Assembly (NCBI GenBank): GCA_029959285.1
Contig: JASCOE010000002.1
Coordinates: forward strand, 310,001-374,000
Direction: 5' to 3'
From: Flavobacteriaceae bacterium PS02337
GTDB taxonomy: Bacteria > Bacteroidota > Bacteroidia > Flavobacteriales > Flavobacteriaceae
DNA: 64,000 nt
This document shows positions 54,458 through 63,885 of the stretch, piece by piece (within the stretch, counting starts at the first letter, position 1; each line of letters opens with the position of its first letter). A program made the translations under genes and the position numbers. The notes beneath the pieces were generated by a model, which had not been told where the DNA came from, made no database searches, and was given only the letters and a program-made list of their open reading frames with translations.

Positions 54458-56677
54458 ATGACAGAAATAGATATTGAAAAAGAAAATAAAGCTATTGCGC
54501 AGGAATACAAAGAATTACTACGAATAAGTTACCAAACTTTAGACCCAGCCGACAAAAAATTAATTCGAAAAGCTTTTGATGTTGCCGTTGATGCACACAA
54601 AGAACAGAGAAGAAAATCTGGCGAGGCGTATATCTTTCATCCTATTGCAGTTGCAAAAATTGTTGCCTCAGAAATTGGTCTGGGAGCGACTTCTATCGCC
54701 GCGGCCTTATTGCACGATGTTGTTGAAGATACTCCAATTACGGTCGAAGATATTGAACGCTTGTTCAATCCGAAAGTCGCGCAATTGGTTGAAGGTTTAA
54801 CTAAGATCTCATTAGTTCAAAAGGATTTGAATGCTTCAATGCAGGCGGAAAATTTCAGAAAAATGATTCTGACTTTGAATGATGATGTCCGCGTAATTCT
54901 GATCAAATTAGCCGATCGTCTTCATAATATGCAGACGATGGATTCGATGGCAGAATACAAACAAACCAAAATTGCATCTGAAACTTTATACATTTATGCT
55001 CCTCTTGCCCACCGTTTGGGACTTTATAACATCAAAACCAAACTAGAAGATTTAGGATTAAAATATACAGAACCAGCAGTTTACAACGACATTGTAAGTA
55101 GAATTCGTGAAACGAAGGAAGAACAAGACGCGTATATCAAAGATATTTCAGACGTATTGAAGAAATCTTTAGACAACGAAGGCGTTGATTACATCATAAA
55201 AGGGCGTCCGAAATCTATTTATTCTATTCGTAGAAAAATGCGTGCTCAAAATGTAAGTTTTGATGAAGTGTACGATAAATTTGCGCTTAGAATCGTTTAC
55301 AAATCAGATCCACATGAAGAAAAATTCATAGCTTGGAAAATATATTCTATCGTTACAGATCATTATAGACCAAGTCCGAGCCGTCTTCGCGATTGGATTT
55401 CATCACCAAAATCAACTGGTTATGAAGCGCTTCACATTACGGTTATGGGACCAAAAGGTCGTTGGGTTGAAGTTCAGGTTCGTAGTGAACGTATGGATGA
55501 GATTGCCGAAAAAGGTTACGCTGCACATTACAAATATAAAAATGGAGCAACTGAAGAAAGCGGTTTAGATGTTTGGCTGAATTTACTTCGCGAAGCATTA
55601 GAAAACCCAGAAACAAACGCTGTTGATTTTGTTGAAGATTTTAAAATGAATTTATATTCTAAAGAAATCTTCATTTTTACACCAAAAGGAGAAATTAAAT
55701 CGTTACCAAAAGGCGCAACTTCTCTAGATTTTGCCTTTAGTATTCACTCCGAAATTGGAATTAAAACTCGCGGAACTCGTGTAAACGGACGTTTAGTACC
55801 CTTAAATTACGAGCTAAAAAGTGGCGATCAAGTCGAAGTAATTACTTCAGCAAATCAGAAACCTACGGTAAACTGGTTAGAATATGTAACGACTTCTAGA
55901 GCAAAAAATAAGATTAAAAATGTTCTTAATGAGAACACCAAAAAAATTGCAGAAGAAGGAAAAGAATTACTGGTTCGAAAACTGAAACATTTAAAAATCA
56001 CGTTTAATGAACAAGTTACAAACGAGTTAGTTAATTTCTTTAAATTAAAAACAAGTTTAGATTTATTTTATAGAGTTGGAATTGGCGCAATCGAAAATCA
56101 GCAGTTAAAAGATTATGCGGCGCAGAAAGGAAATTCTTTCATCAATTTCTTTAAAAATAAAATCAAAAGAAATAAAGATACTGCCGACGAAGATATTCAC
56201 AAACCAGTTATCAGCAGCAATTACGACATGCTGGTTTTTGGAACAGAACATGACAAGCTTGATTATAAACTTTCGCAATGTTGTAATCCAATTCCTGGTG
56301 ATGATGTTTTTGGTTTTGTAACTATTAATGAAGGAATTAAAGTGCATAAAAAAGATTGTCCTAACGCTATCGGAATGCAGTCTAATTACGCTTACAGAAT
56401 CATGAGCGCCAAATGGATTGATTCTTCACAAGAAGAATTTAAAGCCATTATAAATATTACCGGAATGGATGTTTTAGGTCTTACAAACCAACTGACAAGA
56501 GTAATTTCGAACAATATGAGCGTAAATATTCAGAGTATTTCTTTGAGTACAGATGCTGGAATTTTCCACGGTCAGATTGCCGTAATTGTGAAAAATAATA
56601 CGATTTTGAAGAAAATGATTAACGGAATTAAAAAAATTGATGGTGTCGATAAAGTGACTAGGGAATACAGAACCTAA
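54458..56677 (+). CDS. Bifunctional (p)ppGpp synthetase/hydrolase, Rel/SpoT
   Basis: The start is ATG 54458 (MTEIDIEKENKAIAQ), as the longer frame begins with TTG. The 739-residue protein has the HD hydrolase domain (YIFHPIAVAKI, AALLHDVVEDT, LADRLHNMQT) and the synthetase domain (GRPKSIYSIRRKM, YDKFALRIVY, DWISSPKSTGYEALHI). The regulatory half has TGS (FIFTPKGEIKSLPKGATSLDFAF), zinc-finger (LSQCCNPIPGDDVFGFV, KKDCPNA) and ACT domains. Both enzymatic domains look intact, so it can make and degrade the alarmone. Confidence 0.96.
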   Translation: MTEIDIEKENKAIAQEYKELLRISYQTLDPADKKLIRKAFDVAVDAHKEQRRKSGEAYIFHPIAVAKIVASEIGLGATSIAAALLHDVVEDTPITVEDIERLFNPKVAQLVEGLTKISLVQKDLNASMQAENFRKMILTLNDDVRVILIKLADRLHNMQTMDSMAEYKQTKIASETLYIYAPLAHRLGLYNIKTKLEDLGLKYTEPAVYNDIVSRIRETKEEQDAYIKDISDVLKKSLDNEGVDYIIKGRPKSIYSIRRKMRAQNVSFDEVYDKFALRIVYKSDPHEEKFIAWKIYSIVTDHYRPSPSRLRDWISSPKSTGYEALHITVMGPKGRWVEVQVRSERMDEIAEKGYAAHYKYKNGATEESGLDVWLNLLREALENPETNAVDFVEDFKMNLYSKEIFIFTPKGEIKSLPKGATSLDFAFSIHSEIGIKTRGTRVNGRLVPLNYELKSGDQVEVITSANQKPTVNWLEYVTTSRAKNKIKNVLNENTKKIAEEGKELLVRKLKHLKITFNEQVTNELVNFFKLKTSLDLFYRVGIGAIENQQLKDYAAQKGNSFINFFKNKIKRNKDTADEDIHKPVISSNYDMLVFGTEHDKLDYKLSQCCNPIPGDDVFGFVTINEGIKVHKKDCPNAIGMQSNYAYRIMSAKWIDSSQEEFKAIINITGMDVLGLTNQLTRVISNNMSVNIQSISLSTDAGIFHGQIAVIVKNNTILKKMINGIKKIDGVDKVTREYRT

Positions 56678-56751
56678 CTTTTTAACCTATCTATAAGGGT
56701 TTTATAACTAAACTTTAAACCCGAAACTTTTATTGATTAAAAATAAAAATT

Positions 56752-56759
56752 TATCTTTG
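56752..56759 (+). promoter_or_regulatory. -7 promoter element overlapping the 5' end of the Fur-family frame
   Basis: TATCTTTG matches TAnnTTTG. Transcription would start near 56764-56766, at or next to the ATG 56766, so the mRNA may be leaderless. Confidence 0.5.
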
Positions 56760-56765
56760 CCGGAT

Positions 56766-57230
56766 ATGACACTCATTTCAACTGACAACACTAAGAATCA
56801 AGAAATTGTAAAAAACGTTTTTACAATGTATCTTGAGCAAAAAGGGCATCGCAAAACTCCTGAGCGTTATGCTATACTTCAGGAAATTTACGACAGCGAG
56901 GAACATTTTGACATAGAAAATCTTTATATCAAGATGAAAAACAAGAACTATCGTGTGAGTAGAGCTACTTTATACAACACGATCGAGTTATTGTTGGACT
57001 GCGCTTTGGTTAGAAAACATCAATTCGGGCAAAATCAAGCTTACTACGAAAAATCATATTTTGATAAACAGCATGATCATATCATTATGACAGATTCTGG
57101 TGAAGTAATCGAATTTTGCGATCCGAGAATTCAAACCATCAAAAAAACTATCGAAGAAATATTTGATATCGAAATTACGAATCATTCACTTTATTTCTAC
57201 GGAAACAAAAAACAGAACTCACAGTCTTAA
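56766..57230 (+). CDS. Fur family transcriptional regulator
   Basis: The start is ATG 56766 ([15 protein letters not shown]); a longer frame would start at TTG 56733 inside the promoter. The 154-residue protein has the Fur winged helix ([37 protein letters not shown]) and the metal motif [17 protein letters not shown]. The structural zinc CxxC pairs of E. coli Fur are absent (only one Cys in that region). It may sense iron, zinc, manganese or peroxide. Located between rel/spoT and purA. Confidence 0.9.
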   Translation: MTLISTDNTKNQEIVKNVFTMYLEQKGHRKTPERYAILQEIYDSEEHFDIENLYIKMKNKNYRVSRATLYNTIELLLDCALVRKHQFGQNQAYYEKSYFDKQHDHIIMTDSGEVIEFCDPRIQTIKKTIEEIFDIEITNHSLYFYGNKKQNSQS

Positions 57231-57280
57231 AGCTAAGACTTTTTCAAAAATTAAAAAAAGAAAATTAACTACATAATCAG

Positions 57281-57303
57281 TAGGACAAATTTTGATTGTC
57301 CTA
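57281..57303. promoter_or_regulatory. Hairpin in the leader of purA
   Basis: TAGGACAA (57281-57288) and TTGTCCTA (57296-57303) form an 8 bp perfect stem ending 17 bp before the purA ATG. It could be an operator or a leader hairpin. Confidence 0.35.
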
Positions 57304-57320
57304 ACGCAAATTAAAACAGA

Positions 57321-58592
57321 ATGACCGTAGATTTATTACTAGGATTACAATGGGGAGATGAAGGTAAAGGAAAAATTGTTGACGTACTTACCTCAAATTA
57401 TGATATTATTGCACGTTTTCAAGGAGGACCAAATGCAGGACATACATTAGAATTTGATGGAATTAAACACGTACTAAGAACTATTCCTTCTGGAATTTTT
57501 CATAAAAATTCAATTAATATTATCGGTAATGGGGTTGTAATTGATCCTGTAGTTTTTCAAAAAGAAATCGAAGGTTTAGAGAAATTTAATCTTGATATCA
57601 AAAGTAAATTAATCATTTCTAGAAAAGCACACTTAATTTTACCAACGCACCGTTTGCTTGACGCAGCTTCTGAAGCTTCAAAAGGAAAAGCAAAAATTGG
57701 TTCTACTCTAAAAGGAATTGGACCAACTTACATGGACAAAACGGGTAGAAATGGTTTACGTGTTGGAGATATCGAACTAGAAGATTTCAAAGAACGTTAC
57801 AGAGCTTTGGCAGACAAACATGAGGCAATGATTGCTTTTTATGATGTTGCTATTCAATATAATTTAGCCGAATTAGAAAAAGAATTCTTTGAAGCTATTG
57901 AAGAACTTAAAAAATTAGATTTTATTGACAGTGAAGAATACATGCACCAAGCTCAAAAAGCTGGAAAATCTATTCTTTGTGAAGGTGCTCAAGGATCTTT
58001 ATTAGATGTTGATTTCGGAACTTATCCTTTCGTAACTTCATCAAACACTACGGCTGCTGGAGCTTGTACAGGTTTAGGAATTGCTCCTAACAAAATCAAA
58101 GAAGTTTACGGAATTTTTAAAGCTTACGTTACACGCGTTGGTAGCGGACCTTTCCCTACTGAACTTTTTGACGAAGTTGGTGCTACAATGGCAAAAGTGG
58201 GTAACGAATTTGGTTCTGTTACAGGAAGACAAAGACGTTGCGGATGGTTAGATTTAGTAGCTTTAAAATATGCTGTTCAAGTAAATGGAGTTACACAATT
58301 AATGATGATGAAAGGCGATGTACTTTCTGGTTTTGAAACTTTGAAAGTTTGTACAGAGTATAACTATAAAGGACAAAACATTTCTCACTTTCCTTACAAC
58401 ATTGAACCAGAAAACGTTACTCCGGTTTACAAAGAATTTAAAGGTTGGAAAGCTGATTTGACAGGATTGACAACTTACGATTCATTGCCAATCGAGCTAA
58501 AAGAATATATTGAGTTTATTGAAAAAGAAATCGAAGTGCCAATCAAAATTGTATCGGTTGGACCAGATAGAAAACAAACAATAACAAAATAA
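57321..58592 (+). CDS. purA: Adenylosuccinate synthetase
   Basis: The enzyme joins IMP and aspartate with GTP, the first step to AMP. The 423-residue protein has LGLQWGDEGKGKIVD with the phosphate loop (WGDEGKGK), QGGPNAGHTL, GSTLKGIGPTYMDKTGR, EGAQGSLLDVDFGTYPFVTSSN in pieces, and GSVTGRQRRCGWLD. Length is normal. An intrinsic terminator follows. Confidence 0.98.
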   Translation: MTVDLLLGLQWGDEGKGKIVDVLTSNYDIIARFQGGPNAGHTLEFDGIKHVLRTIPSGIFHKNSINIIGNGVVIDPVVFQKEIEGLEKFNLDIKSKLIISRKAHLILPTHRLLDAASEASKGKAKIGSTLKGIGPTYMDKTGRNGLRVGDIELEDFKERYRALADKHEAMIAFYDVAIQYNLAELEKEFFEAIEELKKLDFIDSEEYMHQAQKAGKSILCEGAQGSLLDVDFGTYPFVTSSNTTAAGACTGLGIAPNKIKEVYGIFKAYVTRVGSGPFPTELFDEVGATMAKVGNEFGSVTGRQRRCGWLDLVALKYAVQVNGVTQLMMMKGDVLSGFETLKVCTEYNYKGQNISHFPYNIEPENVTPVYKEFKGWKADLTGLTTYDSLPIELKEYIEFIEKEIEVPIKIVSVGPDRKQTITK

Positions 58593-58600
58593 TACATTTT

Positions 58601-58630
58601 AAACGCTCTGATAATCAGAGCGTTTTTTTT
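58601..58630 (+). terminator. Intrinsic terminator after purA
   Basis: ACGCTCTGATAATCAGAGCGT with a T8 run follows the purA stop by about 10 bp. Confidence 0.93.
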
Positions 58631-58644
58631 GAACAATATTTAAC

Positions 58645-59229
58645 ATGAGAACAAATCCAGAAATTGAAATTACAGAAACCAAGTTATTATCTGATAATTG
58701 GTACGTTTTAAATAGAGTTACTTTTAATTATAAAAAGGAAAACGAAAAAGTAGAATCGCATATTCGTGAAGTATATGACCGCGGAAATGGCGCTGGAATA
58801 TTACTTTACAATACGTCTAAAAAAACAGTTATATTAACCAGACAATTTCGTTTACCAACTTATCTTAACGGAAATAAATCTGGAATGATGATTGAAGTTT
58901 GCGCTGGACTTTTAGACAAAGACAATGCCGAACAAGCTATTATTCGCGAAACAGAAGAAGAAACGGGTTATCGTTTACAAAAAGTTCAAAAAGTGATCGA
59001 AACCTATATGTCGCCAGGTTCTGTAACAGAGATTTTATATCTTTTTGTTGGAGAATATGATGAAAGCTTGAAAGTAGGTTTAGGTGGAGGACTTGACGCA
59101 GAACAAGAAAATATTGAAGTTTTAGAATATACTTTTGATGAAGCTTACGCTATGATTGAATCTGGAGAAATTACAGATGCGAAAACCATTATGTTGCTAC
59201 AACATGCTAAAATAAAAGGTTTGGTTTGA
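58645..59229 (+). CDS. NUDIX hydrolase, NudK (GDP-mannose pyrophosphatase)-like
   Basis: The 194-residue protein resembles E. coli NudK over its length: RTNPEIEITETKLLSDNWYVL, GNGAGILLYN, LTRQFRLPTYLNGN, EVCAGLLDKDNAEQAIIRETEEETGY (Nudix box, in pieces) and ETYMSPGSVTEILYLFVGEY. NudK cleaves GDP-mannose and related sugar nucleotides. It starts 15 bp after the purA terminator. Confidence 0.9.
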   Translation: MRTNPEIEITETKLLSDNWYVLNRVTFNYKKENEKVESHIREVYDRGNGAGILLYNTSKKTVILTRQFRLPTYLNGNKSGMMIEVCAGLLDKDNAEQAIIRETEEETGYRLQKVQKVIETYMSPGSVTEILYLFVGEYDESLKVGLGGGLDAEQENIEVLEYTFDEAYAMIESGEITDAKTIMLLQHAKIKGLV

Positions 59230-59297
59230 TTTAATTTATTTTGAGTATTTTGGATGATACATTACTCAACAATAAATTTAATCTCTCCAAATAATAA

Positions 59298-60239
59298 ATG
59301 GCATTATCTAGTAAGCAAAAATATATTAGAATTATAATCGTATGTTTTCTTGTGATAAATTGTATTGCATTTTTTCATGCGTATAAGTTCACTCATTTTA
59401 CAACTGATAATTCCGAGAAAACTAAAACTCCAGACAAATTATCAAAACTAGAAAAGGCAAAAACATTATTTTTTGGAGTAAATAATCCGAAACCGAAAAA
59501 CAAGAAATTTCCAACCCAAAAATTTCAAACTATACGACTAAAAAGCAACAAGGAGATTGAATGCTGGCTTATTAAAAACACAAATTCCAAAGGAACTATT
59601 ATTCTCTTTCATGGATACGGATCAGAAAAATCATCAATGATGGACAAATCTGATGAGTTTATAAAACTAGGTTTTAGCACGTTGCTTGTTGATTTTATGG
59701 GAATCGGGAATTCCGAAGGAAACCAAACCACAATTGGTTTTAAAGAAGCTGAAGAAGTTAAAACTTGTTTTGATTACATATCATCAACTGGAGAAACAAA
59801 TATTTATTTATTTGGAACTTCAATGGGAGCCGTTTCGATAATGAAATGTATCAGCGATTATCAAATAAAACCAAAGGGAATTATTATTGAATGTCCGTTT
59901 GGTTCTATGTATCAAACCGTTTGCGCCAGATTCAAAAAAATGAATGCACCTACTTTTCCGATGGCAGGAATTTTACTTTTTTGGGGAGGAATTCAAAATG
60001 GCTTTTGGGGATTTAGCCACAATCCAACCGAATATGCAAAAAATATATCTTGTCCAACATTATTACTTTATGGAGAAAAAGACAAAAGTGTTAGCAAATC
60101 AGAAATAAATGAAATTTATAAAAATCTAAGAGGCAAAAAAGAACTTAGAATTTACAAAAACACTGGACATGAAAATTATCTACTAAAAAATAAAGTCCAA
60201 TGGAATCAGGATATCAATTCTTTTTTGCTTTCAATTTAA
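59298..60239 (+). CDS. Alpha/beta hydrolase, membrane-anchored
   Basis: The 313-residue protein has an N-terminal membrane anchor (IRIIIVCFLVINCIAFF), the oxyanion-hole strand ILFHGYGSEKSS, nucleophile elbow G-T-S175-M-G, an acid in LLYGEKDKSVS and the histidine in NTGHENYL. It resembles BAAT/YqkD/BEM46-type hydrolases. Substrate unknown. Confidence 0.88.
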   Translation: MALSSKQKYIRIIIVCFLVINCIAFFHAYKFTHFTTDNSEKTKTPDKLSKLEKAKTLFFGVNNPKPKNKKFPTQKFQTIRLKSNKEIECWLIKNTNSKGTIILFHGYGSEKSSMMDKSDEFIKLGFSTLLVDFMGIGNSEGNQTTIGFKEAEEVKTCFDYISSTGETNIYLFGTSMGAVSIMKCISDYQIKPKGIIIECPFGSMYQTVCARFKKMNAPTFPMAGILLFWGGIQNGFWGFSHNPTEYAKNISCPTLLLYGEKDKSVSKSEINEIYKNLRGKKELRIYKNTGHENYLLKNKVQWNQDINSFLLSI

Positions 60240-60327
60240 AAATGAAAATACCGAAACCAATTCAAAAAATTATGTAATGCATCACACGGCGTATAGCTAT
60301 AATTTTATCATTATAAAAATACGACCT

Positions 60328-61212
60328 ATGAAAAAGTTATATTACACAGCAAATGGATTTTTAGTTTTAATGATAGTATTATTAGGTTCTTGTAAAAAGA
60401 CCGACACTATAACGCTGACAGAAAATAAAACAGATAAAAAAGAAGTAATTGAATATAAAAAACCTAAAACGGTTTCTTATCAAATTTCTAATACAAAAGA
60501 ATGGCTAAAGCTAAACGAAGCTGATAGTGCTAAAATGAATATCGTATACGCCTTAAATAGAACAGATAAAGCCAATTTTAAAAAATTAGATTCTGTTGTA
60601 ATTCCAGCAGATTTTAGTGGCGATTTGGTGTATTATCTTCCATTTCCGTTGCATGTTTCAGCTTTAGAGGAAGTTTCAAAAATTATTCTTTTCTCTTATC
60701 CAACACAAACTTTTGCCGCTTACGAAAATGGAGAATTGGTTCGTACGGGCCCAACAAATATGGGAAGAAAAAAAGACCCTACTCCTACTGGATTATTTTT
60801 TACCAATTGGAAAGCAGAACAAACAACAAGTACTTTTAATGACGAATGGGATTTAAAATGGAATTTCAACATCGAAAATAAACTTGGCGTTGGTTTTCAC
60901 CAATATGAATTACCAGGTTATCCAGCCTCACATTCTTGTTTGAGATTATTAGAAAAAGATGCCAAATATCTTTATAAATTCGCCGATGAATGGATTTTAA
61001 AAGACAAACAAAACGTAAAAGTAAAAGGTACGCCAGTAGTTGTTTTTGGAAGTTATCCTTTTGACGGAGCAAAACCTTGGTTACAATTGGCTTCAGATCC
61101 GAAAGCTTTAGATATTTCTGAAGGAGATATTGAAACAGCAACAAAACCTTACTTAAAAGAGATTTTAGAAAATCAAAATCTTAGACAAGCTGAACCCACA
61201 AAAACTTTATAA
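60328..61212 (+). CDS. L,D-transpeptidase (YkuD) lipoprotein
   Basis: The start is ATG 60328 (MKKLYYTANGFLVLMIVLLG), giving a lipobox LLGSC with the lipidated Cys22. An in-frame ATG at 60277 lies too far upstream for a signal peptide. The YkuD domain contains PFPLHVSALEE, NMGRKKDPTPTGLFF, H191 and the catalytic SHSCLRLL (Cys204, Arg206). It would cross-link peptidoglycan (3-3 links) or attach proteins to it in the periplasm. The terminator lies just downstream. Confidence 0.9.
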   Translation: MKKLYYTANGFLVLMIVLLGSCKKTDTITLTENKTDKKEVIEYKKPKTVSYQISNTKEWLKLNEADSAKMNIVYALNRTDKANFKKLDSVVIPADFSGDLVYYLPFPLHVSALEEVSKIILFSYPTQTFAAYENGELVRTGPTNMGRKKDPTPTGLFFTNWKAEQTTSTFNDEWDLKWNFNIENKLGVGFHQYELPGYPASHSCLRLLEKDAKYLYKFADEWILKDKQNVKVKGTPVVVFGSYPFDGAKPWLQLASDPKALDISEGDIETATKPYLKEILENQNLRQAEPTKTL

Positions 61213-61230
61213 AAATATACTATAAATATA

Positions 61231-61274
61231 AAATCAGCTGAAGCAATATTAAATTGTTTCAGCTGATTTTTTTT
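61231..61274 (+). terminator. Intrinsic terminator after L,D-transpeptidase
   Basis: AAATCAGCTGAAGCAA and TTGTTTCAGCTGATTT pair (one G-U) and lead into a T8 run. Confidence 0.92.
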
Positions 61275-61330
61275 GTTTAAATATATAAAGTAAAAATTTG
61301 GCTAAAGCCTTTTCTTCAATTTTCAATAAA

Positions 61331-61350
61331 CCTCCAGCTAAAGCTGGAGG
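61331..61350. repeat. 20 bp palindrome CCTCCAGC/GCTGGAGG
   Basis: CCTCCAGCTAAAGCTGGAGG is a near-perfect palindrome (arms CCTCCAGCT and AGCTGGAGG overlapping a short AA centre). It stands in the 319 bp gap 61213-61531, which has no gene. Confidence 0.85.
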
Positions 61351-61503
61351 CAATTCATTTATTCTCAGACCAAATAAAAGACATAACAATAAACCAAAAA
61401 CAATCAACCATTAACAATTAAATAAAAAACCTTTGCCCCTTTGCATCTCAACAACTTTGAACCTCTAAAAAAAATAAATAAGCGAACATTCATTTATTAT
61501 TTA

Positions 61504-61511
61504 TATCTTTG
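61504..61511 (+). promoter_or_regulatory. -7 promoter element for tetR-family gene
   Basis: TATCTTTG matches TAnnTTTG, 20 bp before the ATG. The preceding GCGAACATTCATT resembles the GAACATTC-type half-sites of TetR operators and may be an autoregulatory site. Confidence 0.5.
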
Positions 61512-61531
61512 TACCATAATTAATTAGAATT

Positions 61532-62122
61532 ATGAGAACAAGAGATACTAATAAAGAAGAAATTGTAAAGCAAAAAGCAATTGAAATGATTGTTGCGCAA
61601 GGCGTTGAAGGTTTTGGCATGAACCGCTTGGCAAAAGAATGTGGAGTTTCTGTTGCTACACTTTACATCTATTATTCGGACAAAGAAGATTTAATTCGGA
61701 AGATTGGAATTGAAATCGGACAAAACTTCTTCGCGAAAATGCTCGATGGATTTTCTTCAGATATGTCTTTTAAAGAAGGTTTAAAAAATCAGTGGGAAAA
61801 TCGTATTCATTTTACTTTAAATTTTACACAACAAGCGATTTGCTTTGAAATCTTAAAACAATCTACTTATGGTGATGCAATTGTAGAAGAAATCACGAGA
61901 GATTTTAAGCAAACAATGTCTCAATTTATGATTTCGGCAATTGAAAAAAAAGAATTGATTCCTGTAACATTTGAAGTTTTCTGGAGTATTGCCTACGGTT
62001 CCCTCTACTCTCTTTTAGAACTTCATAGAGAAGGAAAATCGATGTCTGGAAAACCATTTGTTTTTACCGATGAATTGAAAAATGAAGCTTTCAATTTGGT
62101 ATTAAAAGCTTTAACTCCTTAA
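61532..62122 (+). CDS. TetR/AcrR family transcriptional regulator
   Basis: The 196-residue protein has an N-terminal TetR HTH (KAIEMIVAQGVEGFGMNRLAKECGVSVATLYIYYSDKEDLI in pieces) and a helical ligand-binding domain. It precedes the Tet(X)-like monooxygenase by 116 bp on the same strand, suggesting it controls it. Confidence 0.93.
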   Translation: MRTRDTNKEEIVKQKAIEMIVAQGVEGFGMNRLAKECGVSVATLYIYYSDKEDLIRKIGIEIGQNFFAKMLDGFSSDMSFKEGLKNQWENRIHFTLNFTQQAICFEILKQSTYGDAIVEEITRDFKQTMSQFMISAIEKKELIPVTFEVFWSIAYGSLYSLLELHREGKSMSGKPFVFTDELKNEAFNLVLKALTP

Positions 62123-62186
62123 TTTTTTAATGACAATTTCAATTTCAAAAATCAATTTCAATAGCTTGTCGCTCTGAACGTTCCGA

Positions 62187-62202
62187 TCCCGAAGTTTCGG
62201 GA
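62187..62202. repeat. Palindrome TCCCGAAGTTTCGGGA
   Basis: The arms TCCCGAA and TTCGGGA flank a 2 nt centre, in the gap between the TetR gene and the monooxygenase gene. Confidence 0.75.
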
Positions 62203-62238
62203 CGGGAGAAGAGCAATTACAATATAAATTTCAAAAAA

Positions 62239-63381
62239 ATGAAAACTTCAATTATAGAAAATAAAAAAATTGCCATTATTGGCGGAGGACCAGTTGGATT
62301 AACAACTGCTCGAATTTTACAAATTAATGGTGCTGATGTTACGGTTTACGAAAGAGACGTTAATGCTGAAGCTCGAACTTCTGGAGGAACTTTGGATATT
62401 CACTCTGATTCAGGTCAATATGCAATTCAAAAAGCAGAATTAATGGATATTTTTCTGCAATACGCAAGACCAACTGGCGAGAAAATGGCTGACATTGATG
62501 GAAATATTACTTCTGATGAAATGCCCGATGAAACCAATGCATTTTCGCGTCCCGAAATTGATCGTAACGACTTAAGAAAAATCATGCTGGACAATCTGGA
62601 AGAAAATACGGTTGTTTGGAACAGTCAATTAATTGATATTAAAAAAGTTGAAGATCAGTATATTTTAGATTTTAAAAATGGTACAAAAACAATTGCAGAT
62701 TTTGTAATTGTTGCTAATGGCGGAAGATCTAACGCAAGAAAATTTGTGAGCGATCAGGAACCAAAACTTTCTGGAACGTATATTATTCAGGGAGAAATCG
62801 TAAATCCAGATCGAGATTATCCTGAATTTAAACCGAAATACGGAAACGGCAATGTGATGGCAATGGGAGAACACAAAATGTTTTACACACATACTATGCG
62901 CGACGGTTCGGTTCATTTTGGAGTTTCTTTTAAGGCAGATGAAAACTGGATTTTAAATAATGGAATTGACTTTAAAAATAATAAAGAAGTAATTTCATTT
63001 TTGAATGAAACTTTTGAAAATTGGGGAGACGATTATAAAAAATTCTTTGCCGCTGCTACCGATTTTTCTGGTTTGCCTTTAAGATTATTTTCTTTAGAAG
63101 AAACTTGGAAAGAGCATTCAAACATTACTCTTGTTGGTGACGCAGCGCATTTAATGCCTCCATTTGCAGGTGAAGGTGTAAATATGGGATTATTTGACGC
63201 TTTTCATTTAACTAAAAACTTAACAGAAGGAAAGTTCGAAACAATTGACGAAGCAATTGCAGACTATGAACAAAAAATGTTTGGTTACGCTTTAGAAGCG
63301 CAACGCATGACAAAAAAAATGGAAGATTTACTACACTCTGATGTGGTTGCAGAAGATATTTTGAATAGTCGGTTTTTGTAA
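62239..63381 (+). CDS. FAD-dependent monooxygenase, Tet(X)-like
   Basis: The 380-residue protein is close in length and layout to Tet(X) (about 388). It has a dinucleotide-binding IAIIGGGPVGLTTARIL, VYERDVNAEARTSGGTLDIH, EIDRNDLR (class A monooxygenase DG/RND region), VHFGVSF with H226, and GDAAHLMPPFAGEGVNMG with D301. The Q184 position of the substrate pocket is kept. The Tet(X) arginine in NGNRLM is not seen (NGNVMAM). Tet(X) inactivates tetracyclines by hydroxylation. Whether this homologue accepts tetracyclines cannot be told. Confidence 0.92.
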   Translation: MKTSIIENKKIAIIGGGPVGLTTARILQINGADVTVYERDVNAEARTSGGTLDIHSDSGQYAIQKAELMDIFLQYARPTGEKMADIDGNITSDEMPDETNAFSRPEIDRNDLRKIMLDNLEENTVVWNSQLIDIKKVEDQYILDFKNGTKTIADFVIVANGGRSNARKFVSDQEPKLSGTYIIQGEIVNPDRDYPEFKPKYGNGNVMAMGEHKMFYTHTMRDGSVHFGVSFKADENWILNNGIDFKNNKEVISFLNETFENWGDDYKKFFAAATDFSGLPLRLFSLEETWKEHSNITLVGDAAHLMPPFAGEGVNMGLFDAFHLTKNLTEGKFETIDEAIADYEQKMFGYALEAQRMTKKMEDLLHSDVVAEDILNSRFL

Positions 63382-63444
63382 TTTCTAAAATTAATTTGAG
63401 TAAATTTTCAATATCTTTAAAAGATTAAAACTATAATTAAGATT

Positions 63445-63816
63445 ATGGAATCAAAACAATCGCTTGATGTTTTTGGAGAATTCTTGGTTAAAAACCTAAG
63501 AGATAAAGGAATTGGAAATGCTGAAACTCTTTTAAGTAATACCTCCAAAGCACTATCAAATTTGAAATTACAAACTGAAATTAATCAATTTAATGAATCA
63601 CAAAAAGAACTGATTAAAGAAATTGTTATTAAAAGTATAGATGTAGCAATTCACGATTTTCTTTTTTCATTACAAGAATTAGCTGATTTTGAAAACAATA
63701 TTCAAGTATCTGTAAATGGCAAAAATATCGTTGAACTTAGCGATGGTATACATGGAGAATCTTATTCAGAAAATGGATGGAATGCCAAATTTAGCAAATA
63801 TGGAGCAAAAGAATAA
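63445..63816 (+). CDS. Hypothetical protein
   Basis: The 123-residue protein is mostly helical in the first 80 residues (DVFGEFLVKNLRDKGIGNAETLL, ELIKEIVIKSIDVAIHDFLFSL), with a short C-terminal beta part (NIQVSVNGKNIVELSDGIHGESYSENGW in pieces). No family recognised. The start at ATG 63445 is preceded by AT-rich sequence. Confidence 0.7.
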   Translation: MESKQSLDVFGEFLVKNLRDKGIGNAETLLSNTSKALSNLKLQTEINQFNESQKELIKEIVIKSIDVAIHDFLFSLQELADFENNIQVSVNGKNIVELSDGIHGESYSENGWNAKFSKYGAKE

Positions 63817-63885
63817 AATGACAAAGTTGTTTTAATTTCTTACTTTCGTTTTTAAATAAGTGGAAAATCCACATTAAAAACCATT

